Shown here one piece after another: positions 51,604-58,565 of a stretch of 64,000 bases of DNA (positions are counted from its first letter, which is position 1; each line of letters begins with the position of its first letter). The notes under the pieces were generated by a model. The model was given only the letters and a program-made list of their open reading frames with translations, was not told the DNA's origin and did no database searches. The translations under genes and the position numbers were made by a program. The stretch comes from Halobiforma lacisalsi AJ5. Lineage in GTDB: Archaea; Halobacteriota; Halobacteria; Halobacteriales; Natrialbaceae. The stretch covers positions 1,364,001 through 1,428,000 of the forward strand of contig NZ_CP019285.1 of assembly GCF_000226975.2 (NCBI RefSeq), given 5' to 3'.

Positions 51604-52503
51604 TCAGGAGTCGGATTCCGCTTCTGTAATCGCGCTCGAGACTTCGTCGTGTGCGGCTTCGCGGCCGTCGCCGTCACCGTCGCCGTCGCTGTCGTTCGCC
51701 TCGTCCCGGGAGTCGGACACGGGCGCGTCCGCGTCGCCTCCGTCCGACGTGTCCGTCGTCTCTCCGCGACGGCGTTTGGCACGTTCCTCGAGATCGATGC
51801 CCGCCAGGTCGGCGGCGATCCGGCGGTACGCGCTCGCTGCGGGTCCGTCGGGTTCGTAGACGACGAGCGGCGTCCCGGCGTAGACGCTCTCGCGGGCCGC
51901 GGGGTCGTCGGGGACGGCACCGATCAGGGGAACGCCGAGCTGGGCGGCGATCTCCTCGTAGGAGACGTCGCTGTCGGCGTGCGTGCGTGTGACGATCAGG
52001 CCTTCGACCTCGCCGTCGGCGCGGTCGGTCAACTCGATCGTCTTCCGGGAGTCCTGGACCGCTGCGGGTTCGGGCGTCGAGACGACGAGGACGCCGTCGG
52101 CCAGCCCCAGCGGGAGGACGGTTTCGTGGCTGATGCCCGCGCCGACGTCGAGGAAGACGAAATCGTAGGTCTCCCGCAGTTCCGCGACGACGTCACGAAG
52201 TCCCTCGGGGGAGGCTTTCGCGTAGTCGTCCAGTCCCGTGCCGCTGGGAACCGCGACGATGTTATCCGCCAGCCGGTAGGTGGCGTCCTCGAGCGATGCG
52301 TCTTCGGTCAACACGTCGTGCAGGGTGGTCGCGTCGGGCGAGAGGCTTACGAACCCCGCGAGGTTCGCCATGCCGAGATCGACGTCGACGACGGCGACCC
52401 GCTCGCCCGCCTGTGCGAGCGCGGTCCCGAGGTTCACCGTCGACGTCGTCTTCCCGACGCCGCCCTTCCCGCTCGCGATGGCATACACCGTCTCCTGAGA
52501 CAT
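51604..52503 (-). CDS. MinD/ParA-family P-loop ATPase
   Basis: 299 aa, start ATG 52503 (MSQETVYAIASGKGGVGKTTS). Deviant Walker A GKGGVGKTT at residues 13-21 with the signature Lys; switch I/II VVDVDLGMANLAGF and VFLDVGAGISHETVLPL. The C-terminus (about residues 245-299) is a Ser/Asp/Gly-rich acidic tail (NDSDGDGDGDGREAAHDE) instead of the amphipathic membrane-targeting helix of bacterial MinD, so membrane binding by that route is not visible. Haloarchaea carry several MinD paralogues, with roles in positioning archaella, chemosensory arrays or other structures; which paralogue this is cannot be read from the sequence alone. Confidence 0.88.
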   Translation of the reverse strand: MSQETVYAIASGKGGVGKTTSTVNLGTALAQAGERVAVVDVDLGMANLAGFVSLSPDATTLHDVLTEDASLEDATYRLADNIVAVPSGTGLDDYAKASPEGLRDVVAELRETYDFVFLDVGAGISHETVLPLGLADGVLVVSTPEPAAVQDSRKTIELTDRADGEVEGLIVTRTHADSDVSYEEIAAQLGVPLIGAVPDDPAARESVYAGTPLVVYEPDGPAASAYRRIAADLAGIDLEERAKRRRGETTDTSDGGDADAPVSDSRDEANDSDGDGDGDGREAAHDEVSSAITEAESDS

Positions 52504-52671
52504 ACTCGAATACTGTCCGAACCGACGAACGGCAACACCTTAAATCGTCACCTCGAGTCCGACGCCCGCGGGTGGGAAAACAAGTCGGAATACTTCGGTT
52601 TTCGTGGGAGACTATCACGGTTCGTCGGCGTGTCAAAGAATACTTAGCCGCAGCACCGTTTTGTACGCCCA

Positions 52672-53931
52672 ATGAGCCAGGAGGGCGAGCAGGAGCAATC
52701 CGACCGGAAGAAATACGAGTTCCGGAAGGTCATCGAGGATCTCAAGGACTACGACGGGTCCGGGACGCAACTCGTCACCATCTACGTTCCCGAAGACCGC
52801 CAGATCAGCGACGTCGTTCAACACGTCACCCAGGAGCACAGCGAAGCGGCCAACATCAAGTCAAAGCAGACGCGGACGGCCGTCCAGGACGCGCTGACCA
52901 GCATCAAAGACCGGCTGCGCTACTACGACACGTACCCACCGGAAAACGGCATCGTGCTGTTCTCCGGTGCCGTCGACTCCGGCGGCGGCCGCACCGAGAT
53001 GGTCACCAAGGTACTCGAGAGCCCGCCCCAGCCGATCGAGTCGTTCCGCTATCACTGCGATTCGGACTTCCTCACCGAGCCACTCGAGGAGATGATGGCG
53101 GACAAGGGCCTGTACGGCCTGGTCGTCCTCGACCGGCGCGAGGCCAACGTCGGCTGGCTGAAAGGGAAACGCGTCGAGCCGGTCAAATCAGCCTCGTCGC
53201 TGGTCCCCGGCAAGCAGCGCAAAGGTGGCCAGTCCGCCCAGCGATTCGCCCGCCTGCGCCTCGAGGCGATCGATAACTTCTACCAGGAGGTTGCGGGGAT
53301 GGCAAACGATCTGTTCGTCCCCCGACGTCACGAACTCGATGGGATCCTCGTCGGCGGCCCGTCGCCGACGAAAGACGAGTTCCTGGACGGCGACTATCTC
53401 CACCACGAGATCCAGGACAATGTGATCGGCAAGTTCGACGTCGCCTACACCGACGAGTCGGGGCTGTACGACCTCGTCGACAACGCGGAGGACGCGCTGG
53501 CCGACGCGGAGGTAATGAAGGACAAGAAGCAGATGGAGGAGTTCTTCGAGGAACTCAACGCGGGCGACCTCGCGACCTACGGGTTCGAGCAGACCCGGCA
53601 AAATCTCGTGATGGGCGCGGTCGACCGGCTGCTGATCAGCGAGGACCTCCGGAAGGACGTCGTCACCTACGACTGTCCCGAGTGTGGCAACACCGACCGG
53701 GAAGTCATCGACCGCCGGAAGGCGACGCCCGACCACACCTGCAGCGACTGCGGGACCGAAATCGAGGCCGACGAGGAGGACCGCGAGGACGCGATCGACC
53801 ACCTCATCGAGATCGCCGAACAGCGCGGCACCGAGACGAAGTTCATCTCGACGGACTTCGAAAAGGGCGAACAGCTGTACAACGCCTTCGGCGGCTTCGC
53901 GGGTATCCTCCGGTACTCCACCGGCGTCTAA
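52672..53931 (+). CDS. prf1: Peptide chain release factor aRF1
   Basis: 419 aa, start ATG 52672 (MSQEGEQEQSDRKKYEFRKVI). Archaeal/eukaryotic-type class 1 release factor: NIKS at residues 61-64 (stop-codon recognition), GGQ at 185-187 in GKQRKGGQSAQRF (peptidyl-tRNA hydrolysis), then the third domain. The minidomain around residues 335-370 has a zinc-ribbon pair CPECG ... CSDCG. It also works with ABCE1 and aPelota in recycling. It is divergent from the MinD-like gene, with 168 bp between starts. Confidence 0.96.
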   Translation: MSQEGEQEQSDRKKYEFRKVIEDLKDYDGSGTQLVTIYVPEDRQISDVVQHVTQEHSEAANIKSKQTRTAVQDALTSIKDRLRYYDTYPPENGIVLFSGAVDSGGGRTEMVTKVLESPPQPIESFRYHCDSDFLTEPLEEMMADKGLYGLVVLDRREANVGWLKGKRVEPVKSASSLVPGKQRKGGQSAQRFARLRLEAIDNFYQEVAGMANDLFVPRRHELDGILVGGPSPTKDEFLDGDYLHHEIQDNVIGKFDVAYTDESGLYDLVDNAEDALADAEVMKDKKQMEEFFEELNAGDLATYGFEQTRQNLVMGAVDRLLISEDLRKDVVTYDCPECGNTDREVIDRRKATPDHTCSDCGTEIEADEEDREDAIDHLIEIAEQRGTETKFISTDFEKGEQLYNAFGGFAGILRYSTGV

Positions 53932-54018
53932 CGCCGGTCGCTTCGCTGTCTTCCTGGCTCACCTCGTTTTCCGACCCCCGTCGGCTACTGGTTCGGGCCG
54001 ACTCGAGGCCGCGACCGA

Positions 54019-54264
54019 TCAGAGCGTGCCGCGAAGATAGACCGCGTTCTCGGTGATCCGCTCGATACTCCCCTCGTCGAGCGGGTGCGCCCGCTCCGTG
54101 GCGTCGCCCCAGCCCAGTTTGGCCTTGATCGTGCCTGCGATCCCGGGGTTCGGATCGACGTAGCCGTGCCCGTTCCTGACTTCGACGATGCGACCGACTT
54201 CGATCCCATCGGGGTTCAGTACGCGTTTTCCTTCGTCGGCTTTCGTGATCGTGTCTCTGTTCAT
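54019..54264 (-). CDS. PRC-barrel domain protein
   Basis: 81 aa, start ATG 54264 (MNRDTITKADEGKRVLNPDGI). A single PRC-barrel: DEGKRVLNPDGIEVGRIVEVRNGHGYVDP, followed by AHPLDEGSIERITENAVYLRG. PRC-barrels bind other proteins or RNA in ribosome maturation (RimM) and photosynthesis; small single-domain archaeal ones are common and of unknown function. A longer frame upstream to 54462 has no family character. It is convergent with aRF1, 87 bp apart. Confidence 0.75.
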   Translation of the reverse strand: MNRDTITKADEGKRVLNPDGIEVGRIVEVRNGHGYVDPNPGIAGTIKAKLGWGDATERAHPLDEGSIERITENAVYLRGTL

Positions 54265-54507
54265 ATCGGGTCCGCCGTGTGGGTCGAGTAATCGCTTGGT
54301 AGCCGCTTGGTAGCGCCAGTGGATCGGTGGGTGTGACGCGTAATAAACGACCGAAACCGTTGTATTCCCCCACTGAACCGTTACCGCTCGCGGAACGGAC
54401 GGCGAACGACCTGTCGGTGTTTCTGACCGTTCTCGAGCGGTGTAACGACGTCCTACTCGCACACAACGGAAGGGTTATACCGGTAGTCCCGTATTACCAG
54501 GCGATCA

Positions 54508-55251
54508 ATGGACGCGTGCGAGTTCCCCGCCTCGATCGACGACCCCCGCGTTACCCGGCAGTTCTGTCGCCGCCTCCCCGGCGCGGACGGCGACGTTACC
54601 CTCCTCGGGGTCGTCCACGACCACCCCGCGAGCGTCGGCCGCGTCGAGCGCGTGCTCGAGGTCGTCGACCCCGAGACGGTCGCCCTCGAGTTGCCCCCCG
54701 CCGCGGTCCCGTTATACGAAGCCTACGCTCGCGACGCGGCCACCCAGTCGGCCCCGCCCCGGTTCGGCGGCGAGATGAGCGCGGCGATCCGGGCCGCTCC
54801 GGACGCCGAGGTCGTCGGCATCGACGCGCCGAACTGGTCGTTCCTCCGCCGGCTCCTGACCCGGCTGGTCGCGGACCGGGCCTCGGCCGAGACCGCCCGC
54901 CGCGTCGTCTCGAGTCTCGGCGCGGCGTCCCGCGAGGCGCTAACCTGCCGGATCGCCGCGACCGTGACGAACGCGACGTCGATGACGGTCGCCCGCGACG
55001 AGCACGAACCGATCGAGTACGACTGTGACCACGACGACCCGCCGGAACGCCAGGCCGCCCACGAACGATCCCACGTCGCCGGGGTCCGGGCCCTGCTGGG
55101 CGGCGTCGACGACGGTGCGCTCGCCTACCGGGACGACACCCGCGAAGAGTGTATGGTCGACCGACTCGAGACGTTGCGACACGAAGCGGGCGACGTCGTC
55201 GCGGTGGTCGGGATCGACCACCTCGAGACTATCGCCGACGAACTCGCCTGA
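54508..55251 (+). CDS. TraB/PrgY-family protein
   Basis: 247 aa, start ATG 54508 (MDACEFPASIDDPRVTRQFCR). TraB family features: GVVHDHPASVGRVERVLEVVDPETVALELPP (the N-terminal GxxH block and ELP), the Arg-rich REECMVDRLETL, and GDVVAVVGIDHLETI (C-terminal GxxH). The two conserved His-containing blocks and the Glu resemble a metal-dependent peptidase-like active site (Tiki/TraB superfamily). The usual C-terminal membrane part of longer TraB proteins is missing, so this may be a soluble short variant. Substrate unknown. A (GTTTCCC)n tract follows immediately after the stop. Confidence 0.75.
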   Translation: MDACEFPASIDDPRVTRQFCRRLPGADGDVTLLGVVHDHPASVGRVERVLEVVDPETVALELPPAAVPLYEAYARDAATQSAPPRFGGEMSAAIRAAPDAEVVGIDAPNWSFLRRLLTRLVADRASAETARRVVSSLGAASREALTCRIAATVTNATSMTVARDEHEPIEYDCDHDDPPERQAAHERSHVAGVRALLGGVDDGALAYRDDTREECMVDRLETLRHEAGDVVAVVGIDHLETIADELA

Positions 55252-55263
55252 CTGCGGGCCGTC

Positions 55264-55312
55264 GTTTTCCGTTTTCAGTTTCCCGTTTCCCGTTTCCCGT
55301 TTCCGTTTTCCG
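55264..55312 (+). repeat. (GTTTCCC)n pyrimidine-rich tandem repeat after the TraB-like gene
   Basis: Three exact GTTTCCC units flanked by GTTTTCC/GTTTTCA variants, starting 13 bp after the stop codon. Same motif and orientation as the tract behind pan at 16497-16534. Confidence 0.8.
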
Positions 55313-55391
55313 GACTACTGCCGGTAGCGACGCTGCCCTCGAGGCCGTCGCTGAGGGCGTGAAAAAGAAAAACTACGTCCGCGTCCGCACG

Positions 55392-55751
55392 TCAGCGCCG
55401 TCCCGTCGGCCGCCTCGAGCGCGAGTCCGCCGACCGGTACTCCTCGGTGGGTGGTTCGATCACGATGTCGCCGTCGGCCTCGATCGTGACGCGGTAGCCG
55501 GAGACGACGAACGAAACCCGCCCGCGCGTTCTGGCTGTGCCGTCGTAGCGCGGTCGAAAGAGTTTGTCGAGCGCGTCCGGATCGACGGCGTCGTACAGCG
55601 AGATGCGACCGTCGGTCGGATCCACTCCCATGCAGTCCGCGAGCGCGTGAACGACGGTCGTACTGAGCGCCGCCGGCCCGTCGGGGTCGTGCGTGACTCG
55701 GTAGACCTCCGGGGGTCGGGGCTGCGATGCGGGGGATGTGCGTTCGTGCAT
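55392..55751 (-). CDS. HalOD1 domain protein
   Basis: 119 aa, start ATG 55751 (MHERTSPASQPRPPEVYRVTH). Contains one HalOD1 domain, residues about 30-100: LSTTVVHALADCMGVDPTDGRISLYDAVDPDALDKLF then GRVSFVVSGYRVTIEADGDIVI. The N-terminal 25 residues are low complexity and the C-terminus is Arg/Ser-rich. A second HalOD1 protein is at 1113-1427; sequence similarity is limited to the domain. No signalling partner is adjacent. Its role is unknown. Confidence 0.78.
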   Translation of the reverse strand: MHERTSPASQPRPPEVYRVTHDPDGPAALSTTVVHALADCMGVDPTDGRISLYDAVDPDALDKLFRPRYDGTARTRGRVSFVVSGYRVTIEADGDIVIEPPTEEYRSADSRSRRPTGRR

Positions 55752-55911
55752 GACTGTCCTCCCTGCTACTCTCGAGTTGACTGGTAAAAGCGTACTCCTT
55801 CACGGATCCATCTCCGAGCCCGTCAGTCCGGCGTTCGTGACAGTTCGAACGCTCGATAGCTATCGCTCCGGCACCCGACGTCGATCGGCTGTGTCACACG
55901 CGGGGCGTACC

Positions 55912-56235
55912 CTACCGACGGAGCGTCGAAACGCAGTGCCAGCAGTAGGTATACGCCTGGTCGGACGCGTTGTGTGCCCCGCAGTGCGGACACCTGATCG
56001 TCTCCCCCTCGAGGTCGCGGTCCTCGTCGGGAGCGTCGAACTCGTCGACCTCGCGCGAACTCGGATAGCTGTCCGGTCCCGGCGAGGACGGCGAACTGGC
56101 ACGGTTCGGATCGGCGAACGACGGCGTTCCCGCCCCGTCACCGTCGCCGTCACGGCGGACGTACACGTAGTACAGTATCAGGTGCAGAAGGGCAAACAGC
56201 ACCAGGTAGCCGATGAGCCAGCCCCAGAGCTCCAT
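55912..56235 (-). CDS. Membrane-anchored zinc-ribbon protein
   Basis: 107 aa, start ATG 56235 (MELWGWLIGYLVLFALLHLIL). One membrane helix at residues 4-23 (GWLIGYLVLFALLHLILYYVYV), an acidic Gly/Asp/Ser/Pro linker (DGDGDGAGTPSFADPNRASS), then a C-terminal zinc ribbon IRCPHCGAHNASDQAYTYCWHCVSTLRR with two Cys pairs. Such anchor-ribbon proteins are common in haloarchaea and of unknown function; they may recruit partners at the membrane. A TATA-like ACATATACCAC lies close upstream. Confidence 0.75.
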   Translation of the reverse strand: MELWGWLIGYLVLFALLHLILYYVYVRRDGDGDGAGTPSFADPNRASSPSSPGPDSYPSSREVDEFDAPDEDRDLEGETIRCPHCGAHNASDQAYTYCWHCVSTLRR

Positions 56236-56324
56236 CAGTGTGGTATATGTTCTCAACACACTTGGGTATTCCCCGCGTCGCTCCACGGGACCGATCAGGG
56301 GAAGTGAAGGTTGCAAGACTCGAG

Positions 56325-56377
56325 CGCGGGGGCAGGGGCGGGGGCGGGAGCGGGGGCGAGAGCAGGGAGCGGAAGCG
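56325..56377. repeat. (GGGGCG/GGGAGC)n hexanucleotide repeat in an intergenic gap
   Basis: Degenerate G-rich hexamers on the plus strand. Located between the membrane zinc-ribbon gene and the acyltransferase gene, outside any supported reading frame. Runs of GGGG spaced every 6 bp could form G-quadruplexes. Confidence 0.7.
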
Positions 56378-56406
56378 GAAAACGAGCGACGAGGCCGGCG
56401 CGTCGA

Positions 56407-57306
56407 CTAGCGGGGCGGTTCCAGCTCCCGCTCGAACTCGTCGAAGACCTCGAGGTCGTCGGGGAGTTCGTACTCGATGTGGCGCTCCTCCTGGCGGTTG
56501 ACGCCGGCCTCTTCGATGGGCGTGGCGACGTCCTCCCAGCCGGGCTTGATCTTGACGCTTTTCGCGGGCATGCCGACGGCGATGTGGTGAGCGGGCACGT
56601 CGTGCTGGACGACGCCGCGCGCGCCGACGATGGCGTTCTCGCCGACCCTGTTGCCCGCACGGACCATCGAGTCGTAGGTGAGCCGGGCGTCGTCCTCGAC
56701 GATCGTGTGGTAGTTGCGGACTTCCGTCTGGTCGACGACGTCGTGGTCGTGGCTGTAGACGTGGACGCCGTCGGAGATCGAGACGCGGTCGCCGATGGTG
56801 AGCCGCCCGCGGTCGTCCAGGTGGACGTCGTCGTGGATCACCGCGTTGTCGCCGATCGTGATGTTGTGGCCGTAGGTGAACGTGATCCCCTTGAAAAAGC
56901 GGCAGCCGTCGCCACACTCCTCGAAGAGGTGGTCCGCAAGCATCCGCCGGAACCGCAGCGCGAACTCCACGTTGTCCGCGATCGGCAGGCTGTCGAACTG
57001 CCGCCAGAGCCACTGCAGGTGTTTCGATCGCCGGAACTGCTCCTCGTCTTTCTCGGCGTAGTACTCGCTCTCGAGGGTGGTGTTACAGGGGTCGTAGCTC
57101 TGTAGCCGAACGCGCTCGGCCGGCGAGACCGACGCGCCGTTCTGCCAGCGCTCGTAGGCCTCGCGGTCGCCGGAGAGGTCGATCAGGACGTCCTCGACCA
57201 CCGAACACGTGTCCTCGTCGCTCGAGAGCCGCCGGTCCACCTCGTCGATGAACGCTCGCATTCCCGCCTCCGCCTCGTCCGGGAGCGAGACGTACCGCTT
57301 TGTCAT
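56407..57306 (-). CDS. Hexapeptide-repeat acyltransferase (LbH)
   Basis: 299 aa, start ATG 57306 (MTKRYVSLPDEAEAGMRAFID). N-terminal helical domain (1-135), then a left-handed beta-helix, residues about 140-265: GITFTYGHNITIGDNAVIHDDVHLDD, TIGDRVSISDGVHVYSHDHD, GENAIVGARGVVQHDVPAHHIAVGMPAKSVK. This matches NodL/MaT-type O-acetyltransferases that acetylate sugars or other alcohols using acetyl-CoA. Glycan modification is a plausible role. The N-terminal extension is longer than usual and might serve for oligomerisation or protein contacts. Confidence 0.8.
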   Translation of the reverse strand: MTKRYVSLPDEAEAGMRAFIDEVDRRLSSDEDTCSVVEDVLIDLSGDREAYERWQNGASVSPAERVRLQSYDPCNTTLESEYYAEKDEEQFRRSKHLQWLWRQFDSLPIADNVEFALRFRRMLADHLFEECGDGCRFFKGITFTYGHNITIGDNAVIHDDVHLDDRGRLTIGDRVSISDGVHVYSHDHDVVDQTEVRNYHTIVEDDARLTYDSMVRAGNRVGENAIVGARGVVQHDVPAHHIAVGMPAKSVKIKPGWEDVATPIEEAGVNRQEERHIEYELPDDLEVFDEFERELEPPR

Positions 57307-57401
57307 ATCCCGACGTATCGCTCGCGGAGTTGATAGGGGTTCGGTTGTCCGTTCGTCTCGCCGGCTCTCGGCCGGTGACACGAGTGTTACCGGCCGCCGA
57401 G

Positions 57402-57635
57402 TTACGGCGATCGGTCCCGCTGGGCTCCCGCGTCGGCGTCCCACTTCGCGACGATGAGCGCGGGGAGCGCGATCGCACCCGTCAACAGTAACGCGGTGAC
57501 GACGACCGTTCCGGCCGTGACCCGATGGGGACTCACCTCGAGCCGGGTCGCGGCGATCGGGAGGGCAACGGCGACGCCGAGGACGACCGCGAGCAGGATC
57601 CGACTCGAGTCGCGACCGTCACGGGCTTCGACCAT
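57402..57635 (-). CDS. Small two-helix membrane protein
   Basis: 77 aa, start ATG 57635 (MVEARDGRDSSRILLAVVLGV). Two helices at about residues 13-30 and 44-64, with a short loop (EVSPHRVTAG). The ends are hydrophilic. No recognised family. It is on the minus strand upstream of the acyltransferase gene, 95 bp away from its start, so a shared transcript is possible. Confidence is moderate because of the short length. Confidence 0.5.
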   Translation of the reverse strand: MVEARDGRDSSRILLAVVLGVAVALPIAATRLEVSPHRVTAGTVVVTALLLTGAIALPALIVAKWDADAGAQRDRSP

Positions 57636-57723
57636 ACGGTCACTTCGCGGGTGGCGGTAAAGAAGGTTCGACTCGAACGGCAGGACCGACTTCGAGCCGC
57701 CGGTTCCGACCGCTCGAGCGATT

Positions 57724-57733
57724 CCTTATAAGC
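57724..57733 (+). promoter_or_regulatory. TATA box of the 46-aa Zn-ribbon gene
   Basis: CCTTATAAGC followed at 57737-57746 by CTCTATATCT. With the SD at 57786-57793 this predicts a leader of about 45-50 nt. A small hairpin GGAAC-GAC-GTTCC (57769-57781) falls inside that leader. Confidence 0.5.
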
Positions 57734-57800
57734 ACCTCTATATCTGGGTAATCTCGCTTTCCCGGTAGGGAACGACGTTCCACGTAGGAGGAACCCCACT

Positions 57801-57941
57801 ATGACGCCCCACGAGCGCGAATTCACCTGTCCGGACTGTGGCCGAGAGATACCCGTCACCGAGGCGATGCTCGAGGCGACGCTGCGCCACGGCTGTCCCG
57901 TCTGCGGAGCCGCGGTCGAGAGCAGCCAACCGACCGCATAG
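57801..57941 (+). CDS. 46-aa double-CxxC zinc-ribbon micro-protein
   Basis: Too short for usual cut-offs. ATG 57801, ending TAG 57939-57941: MTPHEREFTCPDCGREIPV, then a helix TEAMLEATLRHGC and PVCGAAVESSQPTA. Two CPxCG knuckles make a zinc ribbon. An unusually good Shine-Dalgarno (AGGAGGAA, 57786-57793) sits 7 nt before the ATG and a TATA box farther upstream, so the start is secure. Many haloarchaeal genomes encode such mini zinc-finger proteins with two CPxCG motifs, several of which act in regulation of biofilm, swarming or lipid phenotypes; which of these, if any, applies here is not known. Confidence 0.8.
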   Translation: MTPHEREFTCPDCGREIPVTEAMLEATLRHGCPVCGAAVESSQPTA

Positions 57942-58075
57942 TCAGTTACCCCTGGTTCTCCACCGCGACCGTTCGGGACCGACCCGACCGACGGGCGGAA
58001 CCGCCGGTTAGCTACATCGGCCCCAGGGAGAGCCGAGAACACCCTTAGATTCCTTTGATCCCCTTGTGGAACGCG

Positions 58076-58085
58076 CTTATATATT
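58076..58085 (+). promoter_or_regulatory. TATA box of the Nudix gene
   Basis: CTTATATATT centred about 26 nt before GTG 58106, supporting that GTG as the start of a leaderless mRNA. Confidence 0.6.
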
Positions 58086-58105
58086 GTGCCGTGGTGGCAT
58101 GTAGC

Positions 58106-58558
58106 GTGACCGATCCCGAATACGTCCCCAAAGCGTGTGCGTACATCACCCGCACGACGGGAGAGTTGCTCGTGTTCGAGGGGCCCGGCCACGACGGCCT
58201 CCAGATCCCGAAAGGGACCCTCGAGCCCGGTGAGTCACCCAGAGAAGCCCTCTTCAGGGAAGTAATGGAGGAGAGCGGACTCTCCACACTCAACGCGACG
58301 TGTCATCTGACGACCGACGTCTGGACCCGCCGGAAGTCGCCGCCAAAACGATACGTCCGCCACTTCTTCCACGCGACGGTCCACGAGCCCCGCGACGGGT
58401 GGACCCACACCGTGACCGACGGCGGGGAGGAACACGGTTCCGAGTTCGAACTGTACTGGGTACAGCCCTCGACCGGCCGCGAGTTCGTCCTCGATCTCGA
58501 CGACTACCTCCATCTCCTGCCCGCCGACGACGGCGGCGCAGCGGCAGCGTCGGACTGA
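58106..58558 (+). CDS. Nudix hydrolase
   Basis: 150 aa, GTG start at 58106 (VTDPEYVPKACAYITRTTGEL), favoured by the TATA box 26 nt upstream and by the family N-terminus. Perfect Nudix box GTLEPGESPREALFREVMEESGL: G-x5-E-x7-REVxEExGL, with the Glu pair that binds the metal. It would hydrolyse a nucleoside diphosphate linked to another moiety; substrate (ADP-ribose, dNTP, diadenosine) cannot be told. The 3' end lies 7 bp from the convergent FAU-1 gene end. Confidence 0.88.
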   Translation: MTDPEYVPKACAYITRTTGELLVFEGPGHDGLQIPKGTLEPGESPREALFREVMEESGLSTLNATCHLTTDVWTRRKSPPKRYVRHFFHATVHEPRDGWTHTVTDGGEEHGSEFELYWVQPSTGREFVLDLDDYLHLLPADDGGAAAASD

Positions 58559-58565
58559 CCGCAGG

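Noticed and set aside
55264-55312. G-quadruplex on the minus strand
   Set aside because: Only three GGG runs are present, so a canonical four-run quadruplex is not met.
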